The translations under genes were made by a program, and so were the position numbers. A stretch of 55,328 nucleotides of DNA from Bacteroidia bacterium (GTDB lineage Bacteria > Bacteroidota > Bacteroidia > CAILMK01 > JBBDIG01), in assembly GCA_040880525.1 (NCBI GenBank), contig JBBDIG010000001.1, forward strand, positions 1-55,328. The letters run 5' to 3'. Shown in pieces: positions 34,866 through 43,553 of the stretch; the stretch's first letter is position 1; each line of letters opens with the position of its first letter. The notes under the pieces were generated by a model. That model was not told the origin of the DNA, did not search any database, and saw nothing but the letters and a program-made list of their open reading frames with translations.

Positions 34866-35606
34866 TTAAGACTTAGAATACGATTTATTAACAGAATTCT
34901 TCAGCATCCTTACCTCGCCAGGAAGAAGGAGACGCCATCCGCCACGCTTCAGGTTTTTCTTCGTAAGTCCGGCAAATGAAGTGCGATCAAGTTTGAGAAC
35001 CGCATATCCTAATGTTTCAAACATACGCCTCACGATCCGGTTCCGACCCGAATGAATGGCAACACCAATATGTGATTTTACTTCCAGATATGAGATATCA
35101 TCTGCCTTAATGGGACCATCTTCCAGTGTAATTCCTTCAGACAGTTTTTTTAAGTCTTCGCGTGTAAGAGGTTTGTCGAGGGTAACGCTATAAACTTTTT
35201 GGATTTGGTAAGAGGGATGAGTGAGCTTCTTTGCGAGTTCTCCATCATTGGTTAAAAGCAGCACCCCGGTCGTATTGAGATCAAGACGGCCAACCGGGTA
35301 AATTCTTTCGCTGGTTGCCTTGGAAGTCAGGTCCATTACCGTCTTTCTTCCCTGGGGATCATCGGTTGTGGTGATGATGCCTTTGGGTTTGTTAAGAAGA
35401 ACATATATCAAACTTCGGGTTGGGGAAATAGGTTTGCCGCGGTAGGTAACCCGGTCGGAGGTGGATACCTTTGAGCCAACTTCTTTGACAGGAAGGCCGT
35501 TAACTTCAATGAGGCCCTGAGCAATCAGTTCATCTGCCTTTCTCCGGGAGCAGATTCCGGAGGAGGCAATATACTTGTTCAGACGAATGGGTTCAGGAAG
35601 TGACAT
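34866..35606 (-). CDS. Pseudouridine synthase, RluB/RsuA family
   Basis: rRNA pseudouridine synthase of 246 residues. The S4 RNA-binding domain occupies about 7-55 (IRLNKYIASSGICSRRKADE), and the catalytic domain has Asp109 in GRLDLNTTG, followed by LLLTNDGELAKKLTHP. QIQKVYSV and the later SGRNRIVRRMFE near 200 are family motifs. RluB (23S U2605) is more likely than RsuA or RluE, judging by length and similarity to the RluB group, but these are hard to separate by eye. It is divergent from the fibronectin-like CHU_C gene and has a long empty stretch downstream. Confidence 0.88.
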   Translation of the reverse strand: MSLPEPIRLNKYIASSGICSRRKADELIAQGLIEVNGLPVKEVGSKVSTSDRVTYRGKPISPTRSLIYVLLNKPKGIITTTDDPQGRKTVMDLTSKATSERIYPVGRLDLNTTGVLLLTNDGELAKKLTHPSYQIQKVYSVTLDKPLTREDLKKLSEGITLEDGPIKADDISYLEVKSHIGVAIHSGRNRIVRRMFETLGYAVLKLDRTSFAGLTKKNLKRGGWRLLLPGEVRMLKNSVNKSYSKS

Positions 35607-35689
35607 ATTAGTTTTTTTTAGAATATTAATAGTAGAATGAAAAATTTTTTGGTCAAAATGTTGTTCTTCTGCTAAATGAAGTCATATTT

Positions 35690-37450
35690 ATGATGCGTCA
35701 ATTCCCTTTCTTATTTTTTTTCCTGTGTATAATTTTTAATACCGCAGATGCTGTCAATGATCCAATGGAAATGCGGAGGGTCTGCAGTACGCCTGACGGT
35801 GATGTGGTGATCTTCTGGAAAAGCTTTTCAGATACCTGTTCATCCTTTGAAAAGCTGTATATCTATGGAAAGGAAAAGGAGAATGAGCCTTATGAGATCA
35901 TAGATAGTGTTTTTGATATTTCAATTACAGAGTATCTGCATCTGGGGGCAAAGGTACTTTCGCAACAATGGAAATACTACATCGAGGTCTTTTATGACTG
36001 TAATGGCATTGGCACACTGCTATCCGATACTATGAGTATTGATTTTACTGCTCCGGATCAAGTGTTGATTGATAGCGTCAGCGTGGTGGATGGAATGGCT
36101 CAGATCGGTTGGCAACAGAGTTCAAATTTGGATAGCAGAGGATACTATGTTTATTTATATGATGGATTTGATAATAATATTTTAGACACACTGGACAGAA
36201 ATGATATTACAGGTTACCTGGATTCATTGACAGGAGATCCTGAACAAAAGGCAGAGCGATACAGAGTAGCTGCGTATGACAGTTGCGGAAATATAAGCCT
36301 TCTTGGAGCTTTTCACAGAACCATCTTTTTGGAAGAAAGTGTGGATACCTGCGCAGGAACGATAAGCCTGGAATGGACCGGATACCAGGGGTGGCAATCC
36401 GATCTGGCAGGCTATGAAATATGGATGGAGAAAAACGGAGGTGGTTTTATTCGAATAGATTCTGTTGGCGATGTAGGTTCGTATGTGTTTGAGAATGGAG
36501 AGCGGGACACCAATTATTGTTTTTACGTTAGAGCAATACACCGCAATGGAGTTTATACAAGCAGCTCCAACAGGATTTGTACTGAGGGTGATTTTGTTTC
36601 TTACGAGGGGGAGGTATATTTAAGAAAAGTTACTGTGGTGGATTCTCTGATTGAAGTTCATTGGTGGGTGAGTGAAGAGGAGTTTTTAGGAGGGTTTGAG
36701 CTGTCAAGAGGGGGCTCGCCTCTAACGATGTCAATGCACAGGGAGATACCTGCTACGGGTGGAGCTAATTATGTATTTACGGATAGTTCAGCCGATCCGA
36801 ACGAGCAGGTGTATCATTACGAAGTTGCAGCAAAATCAGTGTGCGGAGTGATAGCTGGCAGATCAAATGTTTCACACAATATTTTATTAAGGATTCAAAA
36901 TAAGGAATTTACAGAACTTACCTGGAATGAATATGATGGCTGGAGCGGAGGTGTGGAATCTTATGAGGTTCAAAGAAGCAACAGTAGTGAATTGCCGCTG
37001 ACCTTTATAAATATCGCGGATTTGCAGAGAATGATAACGGAGTTTCCAGATTCGGAGCAAATTGAAGAAATTGGAAATTTAGGTGTCTGTTATGTAATTC
37101 GAGGGGTTGAGGGAGATACTAATAGCTATGGTTTTAAGGAAGATAGCTATTCCAACATGGTATGTGTAATTGATGATGCCGTAATTCATGTACCCAATGC
37201 CTTCAGACCAGAGGGACCCAATAATACCTTTGCCCCGCGAGGATTGTTTATAGATTATAGCAACAGCACTATGACAGTTTATGATCGCTGGGGTGGGCGT
37301 CTATTTGAAACGCATGACGTGATGAAGGGTTGGGATGGAACAGGTACTAAAGGGGAACAAGTACCGGAGGGTGTTTATTTCTACAAAATGATCATTTGGG
37401 GTCTTGATGGTTCGAGACATATCCTAGATGGGAATGTCACAAAATTTTAG
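35690..37450 (+). CDS. Fibronectin-like surface protein with CHU_C (T9SS type B) tail
   Basis: Secreted protein of 586 residues. A signal peptide (MMRQFPFLFFFLCIIFNTADA) is followed by four fibronectin type III-like domains, visible by strand pairs such as AQIGWQQSS near 135, ISLEWTGYQGW near 225, IEVHWWVSEEE near 320 and TELTWNEYDGW near 410. The end from about 500 is the gliding-associated C-terminal domain: HVPNAFRPEGPNNTF, TMTVYDRWGGRLFET, GWDGTGTKGEQVPEGVYFY. It is exported by T9SS; adhesion is the usual role. The stop codon is 1 base before the chosen ybeY start, so a surface-protein gene heads an operon of RNA-processing genes. Confidence 0.88.
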   Translation: MMRQFPFLFFFLCIIFNTADAVNDPMEMRRVCSTPDGDVVIFWKSFSDTCSSFEKLYIYGKEKENEPYEIIDSVFDISITEYLHLGAKVLSQQWKYYIEVFYDCNGIGTLLSDTMSIDFTAPDQVLIDSVSVVDGMAQIGWQQSSNLDSRGYYVYLYDGFDNNILDTLDRNDITGYLDSLTGDPEQKAERYRVAAYDSCGNISLLGAFHRTIFLEESVDTCAGTISLEWTGYQGWQSDLAGYEIWMEKNGGGFIRIDSVGDVGSYVFENGERDTNYCFYVRAIHRNGVYTSSSNRICTEGDFVSYEGEVYLRKVTVVDSLIEVHWWVSEEEFLGGFELSRGGSPLTMSMHREIPATGGANYVFTDSSADPNEQVYHYEVAAKSVCGVIAGRSNVSHNILLRIQNKEFTELTWNEYDGWSGGVESYEVQRSNSSELPLTFINIADLQRMITEFPDSEQIEEIGNLGVCYVIRGVEGDTNSYGFKEDSYSNMVCVIDDAVIHVPNAFRPEGPNNTFAPRGLFIDYSNSTMTVYDRWGGRLFETHDVMKGWDGTGTKGEQVPEGVYFYKMIIWGLDGSRHILDGNVTKF

Positions 37451-37451
37451 A

Positions 37452-37904
37452 ATGCCTTATCAGGTAGGTGTTTTCATGGAAGGGGTGGATTGGTACGCTT
37501 CCTTAGAGACGATGTTGAATCGAATCCTTCCTGAAATCGCAAGGGAAGAGGGGAGGAATATAAATTTTGTTAATATTATTCTGTTATCAGACGAGGGGCT
37601 TCAGAACTATAACCTGAAATATCTTCAGCACTCAGAATATACTGATGTGATCACCTTCGACTTATCAACCTCTTCCACTGAATTAGAAGGAGAAATATAT
37701 ATAAGTGCGGACAGGGTGAGAGAGAATGCCAGGGCCTTTGAGGAAACACAGGAGGTGGAAATGATACGAGTGATAATACATGGATTATTGCACCTTATCG
37801 GGTACAAGGACAAAAGCGAGGAAGAGAGAAAGTTGATGCGTCAAAAGGAGGACTTTTATTTAGACAAACATGGTTTCACGTGGAACAGCGGTAATGAAAG
37901 ATAG
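37452..37904 (+). CDS. ybeY: Endoribonuclease YbeY
   Basis: Metal-dependent endoribonuclease for 16S rRNA 3'-end maturation and ribosome quality control. From the ATG at 37452 it has 150 residues; a start at 37428 would overlap the upstream gene and add eight unneeded residues. The conserved core reads TDVITFDLS near 64-72, GEIYISADRV near 80-89 and HGLLHLIGYKD at 110-120. The family pattern H-x3-H-x5-H is here His110, His114 and Asp120, so the third metal ligand is Asp instead of His, which I believe is usual in Bacteroidota. It overlaps mnmG by 11 bases. Confidence 0.92.
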   Translation: MPYQVGVFMEGVDWYASLETMLNRILPEIAREEGRNINFVNIILLSDEGLQNYNLKYLQHSEYTDVITFDLSTSSTELEGEIYISADRVRENARAFEETQEVEMIRVIIHGLLHLIGYKDKSEEERKLMRQKEDFYLDKHGFTWNSGNER

Positions 37905-39759
37905 AACTGAATATGATGTAATTGTGGTCGGTGGAGGCCATGCAGGGTGCGAGGCAGCAGCGGCAGCGGGAAATTTAGGATCCCGGGTGTTGTTGGTGAC
38001 AATGAACATGAACACGATTGCGCAAATGTCCTGTAATCCGGCTATGGGCGGAATTGCAAAGGGGCAGATCCTCCGGGAGATTGATGCTTTAGGAGGTTAC
38101 TCAGGAATTGTTGCGGATAAAACCACACTTCAGTTCAGGATGCTCAATAAATCGAAAGGTCCTGCAATGTGGAGCCCCCGCTCTCAGAACGACAGAATGA
38201 GATTCGCTGAAGAATGGAGAAAAACACTTGAATCCATTCCAAATGTGGATTTCTGGCAGGAAATGGTGGAAGGGCTTATTGTTAAAAATGACAAGGTTAT
38301 AGGAGTTCGTACTCAATTGGGATTGGAATTTAAAGCAAAAGCCGTGGTGCTTACAAACGGAACTTTTCTAAATGGCGTAATTCATATTGGCGAAAAGAAT
38401 TTTGGTGGTGGACGGGCAGGAGAAAGGGCATCAACGGGCATTACAGGTCAACTCAGAGAACTTGGATTTGAGAACGGAAGAATGAAAACAGGGACTCCTC
38501 CCAGAATTGATGGCCGAAGTCTGGATTACACCAAAATGGAAAGGCAGGAAGGCGATGTCAGCAATGCGAGATTTTCATATTTACCAATAGATTGGCCGGA
38601 TAAACAGTTGGTTTGCCACATCACTTATACCAATGAGCAGGTGCATGACGTGCTCAGAACCGGTTTTGAAAGATCTCCTATGTTCAGCGGCAGGATAGAT
38701 GGAACCGGGCCCAGATACTGCCCGTCAATTGAAGATAAGGTAAACAGGTTTGCAGAACGGGACCGCCACCAGATATTCGTAGAGCCTGAAGGTTGGAATA
38801 CTGTAGAAGTGTACGTCAATGGATTCTCCACTTCCTTGCCTGAGGATGTGCAACGAAGTGCAATTAAGCTTATTCCTGGGTTTGAAAACGCCAAGTTGTT
38901 TCGCCCTGGATACGCTATAGAATATGATTATTTCCCCCCGCTGCAGCTTTCTCATACATTGCAGACAAAGCTGATAGAAAATCTGTTTTTTGCTGGTCAG
39001 ATCAATGGGACAACGGGATATGAAGAAGCAGCAGGTCAGGGTTTGATGGCTGGCATAAATGCACACAACAAGGTACACGGAGCCAGTGAATTCACGCTGA
39101 ACCGTTCCCAGGCTTATATTGGTGTTTTGATAGATGATCTTATTAATAAAGGGACGGATGAGCCATACCGGATGTTTACATCACGGGCGGAATACAGGAT
39201 TTTGTTAAGACAGGATAATGCAGATTTACGCCTGACACCACTATCCTATAATATGGGCCTTGCCGGAAAAGCACGATACGAAAGGGTAATGGAGAAAAAG
39301 GATGGAATTGAAAGTATCATTGATTTTATAACGAATAACTCCGGAGAAGTAAAGGAGATGAATTCCTTTCTATCCGGAATGGGAGAAACCCCTCTTTCTC
39401 AGAAGGTGCGATATAAGAACGTGCTTTCCAGGCCGGGCATCACATTGAACTTGATGCGCCAGGCAATTTCGGGTATAGAAGAATTTTTGAGCGGGTATGA
39501 TGAGGAGATCGTGCAGGGGGCGGAGATTCAGATAAAGTATGAAGGATACATAGCGAAAGAGCAGGACCTTGTAGATAAAATGATTCGATTGGAAAATATC
39601 AGGCTGCCGCGGATTGATTATAGTACCATCGGATCATTGTCTTCTGAAGCACGTGAGAAGCTCAATTCGGTGAAACCGGAAACGCTGGGCCAGGCATCCA
39701 GAGTGAGCGGAGTATCTCCGGCAGACGTATCGGTTCTAATGGTATATGTGGGAAGATGA
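37894..39759 (+). CDS. mnmG: tRNA uridine-5-carboxymethylaminomethyl modification enzyme MnmG
   Basis: FAD-dependent subunit of the MnmE-MnmG complex that modifies the wobble uridine of several tRNAs. From the ATG at 37894 it has 621 residues. The FAD motif VGGGHAGCEAA is near 12-22, SCNPAMGGIAKG near 48-59 holds the flavin-side cysteine, and GTPPRIDGRS near 205 and GQINGTTGYEEAAGQG near 370-385 are family signatures. The C-terminal helical domain, which binds MnmE, ends with the SGVSPADVSVLMVY motif. It overlaps ybeY by 11 bases and the lipoprotein gene by ATGA. Confidence 0.96.
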   Translation: MKDRTEYDVIVVGGGHAGCEAAAAAGNLGSRVLLVTMNMNTIAQMSCNPAMGGIAKGQILREIDALGGYSGIVADKTTLQFRMLNKSKGPAMWSPRSQNDRMRFAEEWRKTLESIPNVDFWQEMVEGLIVKNDKVIGVRTQLGLEFKAKAVVLTNGTFLNGVIHIGEKNFGGGRAGERASTGITGQLRELGFENGRMKTGTPPRIDGRSLDYTKMERQEGDVSNARFSYLPIDWPDKQLVCHITYTNEQVHDVLRTGFERSPMFSGRIDGTGPRYCPSIEDKVNRFAERDRHQIFVEPEGWNTVEVYVNGFSTSLPEDVQRSAIKLIPGFENAKLFRPGYAIEYDYFPPLQLSHTLQTKLIENLFFAGQINGTTGYEEAAGQGLMAGINAHNKVHGASEFTLNRSQAYIGVLIDDLINKGTDEPYRMFTSRAEYRILLRQDNADLRLTPLSYNMGLAGKARYERVMEKKDGIESIIDFITNNSGEVKEMNSFLSGMGETPLSQKVRYKNVLSRPGITLNLMRQAISGIEEFLSGYDEEIVQGAEIQIKYEGYIAKEQDLVDKMIRLENIRLPRIDYSTIGSLSSEAREKLNSVKPETLGQASRVSGVSPADVSVLMVYVGR

Positions 39760-41381
39760 CAGCCAATAATCGCCTGCTGATTTTGCTATTGCTCCCTTTT
39801 CTGATCCGGTGCGCTACGGTTGGCCAGCCATCTGGTGGCGATATTGATGAGGAGCCACCAACCCTTGTATCAACACAGCCTGACTCATTTGCTACCTATT
39901 TCCAGGGTGGGAGATTGGTTTATTATTTTGATGAATTTTTTGTGCTGGAAAAAGCAGAGCAGTCTGTTCTAATCTCTCCACCCCTTTCCCAAAGTCCGGT
40001 TTTTAGTATTAAAAAGAAAAGTCTTATTGTAGATATTCCGGATGATCTAAAGCCCAATACAACTTACCAGATAAATTTTGGTGAGAGCATTCGGGACTTG
40101 AATGAAAGCAATATTTTGCAGGATTTTAAGATGGTGTTCAGCACCGGGCCGTATATAGATTCATTGATGATTAGCGGTGTTGTAATGGACGCGGCCACAC
40201 TGGAGCCGATGGAAGATATAAGCCTCATGCTCTTTCCGGATTCCGTTGATTCAGCGCTGATCACTTCCCTGCCCTATTATTTTTCAAGAACAGACGAAAT
40301 TGGGCACGGGGATTTAGATTTTCTTACCACAGGCCAATACCAGTTTTTTGCTCTTGAGGATAAGAATGGAAACTATTTCCATGACCCAAATGAAATGGTT
40401 GCCTTTCTTGATTCAATGGTATTCTTGCCGGAAGACACAAATCAGGTGATCCAGTTTCGGATGTTTTTACCGGAGGCTGACTCGCTGATATTTCGTGGAG
40501 TTAAAAAGGCTGGTCCGGGCCATTTCACCTTCTTTTTCAATTTACCCGTAGATACCTTTTCTGTTGATAGAGGAATTTCCTGGACAGATACTTCTCAAAG
40601 CCTGATTGGCTTTAACACCACACGTGATACAATTGACTGGTATTTTTATCCCCCTCCTGGTGATGATGACACAGGAAAATATCTGGTGCGATTTAATGAC
40701 CAGGATACATCTGTGCGAGTTGGTAATTTCGGCTTCCGCAGACAGGGAAGGGACCGGGGGCTGGCGATCCGCCCTTCAGCGCAGGGAGGTAGACTGGAAT
40801 TAGGAGCGTCCCTCTTCCTCATTTCAAACCGGCCAATCTTAACATTCGAAGAAGATTCTGTTGTTTTATTGGAGGATTCGATTCCAATAGATTTTACCAT
40901 TGAATATGCAAATGAAGTCAGAACCCGCCTGCAGGTGAGGACAGAATTTAAGGAAGGAAAAGAGTATAAAATTGTGATTCCACGTGGAACAATGGAGTCA
41001 ATTGCCAGGGAAGAAAATGATTCGGTAGAATTTACTTTTCAGGTGCCCCTTGCTGAGGAATATGGGAACATCGCTACAGACCTGATTTTATCTGACAGCC
41101 AGCAAGTGATAGTGCAATTAATAAAGAATGAAGCAGTAGCCCGGGATAGAATAATTCAGTCCAGCCAATCCGTATCATTTAAACTTTTGGTGCCGGGAAA
41201 CTATAAGCTCCAGGCAATAATTGATACCAATGAAAATGGTAAATGGGATACAGGGAGCCTGAAAAAAAGAAGGCAGCCGGAAAGGGTAATAATCCTGGAG
41301 CCTGCCTTAAATGTGAGGGCTAACTGGGATTTGCTAGATCTGCAATATACAATTGATCTTAATGGGCCACCGGTGAATTGA
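39756..41381 (+). CDS. Ig-like domain lipoprotein (SbsA/Big_5 type)
   Basis: Envelope protein of 541 residues with a lipoprotein-like signal: residues 5-18 are hydrophobic and Cys19 follows LIR, although Arg before the Cys is not the usual lipobox residue. Residues about 30-130 form the bacterial Ig-like (Big_5) domain: PPTLVSTQPDS, RLVYYFDEFFVL, then LKPNTTYQINFGESIRDLNES. The rest is beta-rich with a probable carboxypeptidase-regulatory-like strand set (IDTNENGKWDTGSL near 490). This gene type often sits next to core genes in Bacteroidota; its job is unknown. Its ATG overlaps the mnmG stop (ATGA), and its 3' end overlaps bshA on the other strand by 23 bases. Confidence 0.82.
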   Translation: MTANNRLLILLLLPFLIRCATVGQPSGGDIDEEPPTLVSTQPDSFATYFQGGRLVYYFDEFFVLEKAEQSVLISPPLSQSPVFSIKKKSLIVDIPDDLKPNTTYQINFGESIRDLNESNILQDFKMVFSTGPYIDSLMISGVVMDAATLEPMEDISLMLFPDSVDSALITSLPYYFSRTDEIGHGDLDFLTTGQYQFFALEDKNGNYFHDPNEMVAFLDSMVFLPEDTNQVIQFRMFLPEADSLIFRGVKKAGPGHFTFFFNLPVDTFSVDRGISWTDTSQSLIGFNTTRDTIDWYFYPPPGDDDTGKYLVRFNDQDTSVRVGNFGFRRQGRDRGLAIRPSAQGGRLELGASLFLISNRPILTFEEDSVVLLEDSIPIDFTIEYANEVRTRLQVRTEFKEGKEYKIVIPRGTMESIAREENDSVEFTFQVPLAEEYGNIATDLILSDSQQVIVQLIKNEAVARDRIIQSSQSVSFKLLVPGNYKLQAIIDTNENGKWDTGSLKKRRQPERVIILEPALNVRANWDLLDLQYTIDLNGPPVN

Positions 41382-42504
41382 TTCGCTCAATCAATTCAGT
41401 ATAGAGAGAAACATAGAGAGGCATAATCTTCTTAATGTCAAATTCCTTCGCCCGAATCAAAGCATTTTTCTTGAACCTCGTCAACACGGCCTCATCCCGG
41501 AGGATTTCGAGCGCAAATTTTGTCATGGAATCAGTATCGCCAACATCGCTCACGTAGCCCGTTACTCCATGTGTATTGACTTCAGGAAGTCCACCGGCAT
41601 TTGAACTTATCACCGGAACCTGACAAGCCATTGCCTCTAATGCTGCAAGCCCGAAGCTTTCGCTCTCTGAAGGCAGGATGAACAGGTCACAGATTGAAAG
41701 TACTTCTTCAACTGCATCAATTTTTCCTAAAAAGCGAACATCGCTGCAGTATGGAGATTTCCGGCACTGAGCTTCCACGTTGGTTCTTTCGGGGCCATCG
41801 CCTATAAACAGGAGCTTGGCAGGAATTTCATTTCTCACGTTCTCAAAAATGGTCATCACGTCTTGTACCCGCTTTACCTTCCTGAAATTGGAGGTATGAA
41901 CAATGATTTTCTCGCCATGAGGAGCTAATGCCTTTTTGAAATGTTCCTTTGGTTTTTTGCTGAAACGCTTGAGATCAATAAAATTCGGAATAACTGCAAT
42001 ATCCTTTTCAACCTTGAAAAATTTATAAGTTTCATCCTTTAAAAATTGAGAAACAGAAGTAACGGCATCTGAATTATTTATGCTCCATGTGACGGCCGGT
42101 TCATAAGAAGGATCTTTCCCGACCAAAGTTATATCAGTACCATGCAATGTGGTTACAACGGGAATTTGGATGCCATCCTTCAGGAGGATTTGCTTGGCCA
42201 TATAGGCAGCAAATGCATGAGGAATTGCATAATGAACATGCAGAAGATCCAGTTTCGTAAATTTAATGACATCCACCAGTTTGCTTATCAGAGCCAATTC
42301 GTAAGGCGGATATTCAAAGAGAGGATAATTTAAAATACCCACTTCATGATAGAATAAGTTGCTCCCGTAATGATCAAGCCTGGCAGGTTGCTTATAACTT
42401 ATAAAATGGATCTGATGACTTTTTTTAGCAAGTGCTTTTCCTAATTCGGTGGCCACTACGCCACTACCACCATAAGTGGGATAGCATACGATTCCTATCT
42501 TCAT
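41359..42504 (-). CDS. bshA: N-acetyl-alpha-D-glucosaminyl L-malate synthase
   Basis: First enzyme of bacillithiol synthesis: a GT4 glycosyltransferase joining UDP-GlcNAc and L-malate. The ATG at 42504 gives the canonical N-terminus MKIGIVCYPTYGGSGVVATE and an ATGA overlap with tdh; the longer frame from 42588 lies within tdh. Key stretches are HYAIPHAFAAYMA near 100-112, VTTLHGTDITLVG near 120-132 and the GT4 nucleotide-binding EX7E region FILPSESESFGLAALEAM near 285-302. At 381 residues it is full length. bshB and bshC are not in the window. Confidence 0.93.
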   Translation of the reverse strand: MKIGIVCYPTYGGSGVVATELGKALAKKSHQIHFISYKQPARLDHYGSNLFYHEVGILNYPLFEYPPYELALISKLVDVIKFTKLDLLHVHYAIPHAFAAYMAKQILLKDGIQIPVVTTLHGTDITLVGKDPSYEPAVTWSINNSDAVTSVSQFLKDETYKFFKVEKDIAVIPNFIDLKRFSKKPKEHFKKALAPHGEKIIVHTSNFRKVKRVQDVMTIFENVRNEIPAKLLFIGDGPERTNVEAQCRKSPYCSDVRFLGKIDAVEEVLSICDLFILPSESESFGLAALEAMACQVPVISSNAGGLPEVNTHGVTGYVSDVGDTDSMTKFALEILRDEAVLTRFKKNALIRAKEFDIKKIMPLYVSLYTELIERINSPVAH

Positions 42505-43463
42505 TGCGCTTTGCCTTTTGTTTCCTTTATGTTTTCCAACATGTCCGAAACCATTTCTTCCATAGAATAATCCGGGTGCCAACCCCAATCCTGCCGGGCC
42601 TCTTGGTCATTTATGCTGGTGGGCCAACTGTCAGCTATCTGCTGCCTGTAATCGGATTTATAATTAATTTTGAAGTCAGGAATATGTTTTTGTATTTCCG
42701 AAGCAATTTTAGCCGGAGTAATGCTAAAACCTGCGAGGTTGTAGCTGGAGCGGATCTTCACCTGATCTAAAGGAGCATGCATCAGTTTGATCGTTGCTTT
42801 CACAGCGTCAGGCATATAGAGCATCGGCAGTCCGGTGTTTTCGGAGAGGAAACAACTGTAGCTGTGTTTTTTCAGGGCTTCTATAAATATATGAACGGCA
42901 TAATCAGTGGTGCCGCCTCCCGGCTGGGTCTTATAGCTGATCAATCCCGGATAGCGCAAACTGCGAACATCTATTCCATATTTTTTCCAGTAATATTCGC
43001 ACCATCGCTCACCGGCCAGTTTGCTGATGCCATAAACCGTATCAGGATCCATAATGGTATGCTGAGGGGTATTGCTTTTAGGTGTAGAAGGCCCGAAGAC
43101 GGCAATAGAACTTGGCCAGAAAAGCCGCTTGTATAAACCTTCTTTTGCAAGATCAAGGGCGATAAGAAGGCTTTCCATATTGAGGCGCCAGGCGAAATCA
43201 GGCTTATTCTCAGCCATCGCAGAAAGCGTGGCGGCCAGATGATATACCTGAGTGATACCATGTTGCTGAAGTGTATGCCGGATGGATTCTTTATCAAGCG
43301 CATCTAAATAAAGAAATGGGCCGCTGAGAGATAGTTCCTCACCAGGGGCAGAAATATCACTTGCTATCACCATTTCATCTTCAAAAAATTCGCGGAGCTT
43401 CAAGACCAGTTCTGTACCTACCTGACCGTTTGCCCCAATCACCAATATTTTCTCTTCTGTCAT
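42501..43463 (-). CDS. L-threonine 3-dehydrogenase, epimerase-like (SDR) type
   Basis: NAD-dependent oxidation of L-threonine to 2-amino-3-ketobutyrate by the extended-SDR form of TDH. The ATG at 43463 places the Rossmann motif GANGQVG at 10-16; the longer frame from 43604 would cross the promoter box. The catalytic Tyr144 and Lys148 are in YGISK, and the TDH-type stretches PGLISYKTQPGGGTTDYA near 174-191 and GLPMLYMPDAVKAT near 214-227 separate it from UDP-sugar epimerases. It has 320 residues. It is translationally coupled to bshA through ATGA. A kbl gene is not nearby. Confidence 0.88.
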   Translation of the reverse strand: MTEEKILVIGANGQVGTELVLKLREFFEDEMVIASDISAPGEELSLSGPFLYLDALDKESIRHTLQQHGITQVYHLAATLSAMAENKPDFAWRLNMESLLIALDLAKEGLYKRLFWPSSIAVFGPSTPKSNTPQHTIMDPDTVYGISKLAGERWCEYYWKKYGIDVRSLRYPGLISYKTQPGGGTTDYAVHIFIEALKKHSYSCFLSENTGLPMLYMPDAVKATIKLMHAPLDQVKIRSSYNLAGFSITPAKIASEIQKHIPDFKINYKSDYRQQIADSWPTSINDQEARQDWGWHPDYSMEEMVSDMLENIKETKGKAQ

Positions 43464-43483
43464 TGCGTAGTTTTTATAGTGGG

Positions 43484-43491
43484 CAAAATTA
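43484..43491 (-). promoter_or_regulatory. tdh-bshA promoter -7 box (TAATTTTG)
   Basis: Minus-strand TAATTTTG, 20 bases upstream of the tdh ATG at 43463. It supports the shorter tdh start and faces a second, plus-strand box 31 bases away. Confidence 0.5.
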
Positions 43492-43522
43492 AAAGAATTA
43501 AAGACCCCACTTGATGATTGGC

Positions 43523-43530
43523 TAATTTTG
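43523..43530 (+). promoter_or_regulatory. -7 box (TAATTTTG) for the glycosyltransferase-like gene
   Basis: Plus-strand TAATTTTG. It lies inside the longest reading frame of the downstream gene, so transcription from here would need a start codon further on; the TTG at 43554 fits. Confidence 0.4.
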
Positions 43531-43553
43531 ACCGCTATATACATCAGCATTTT

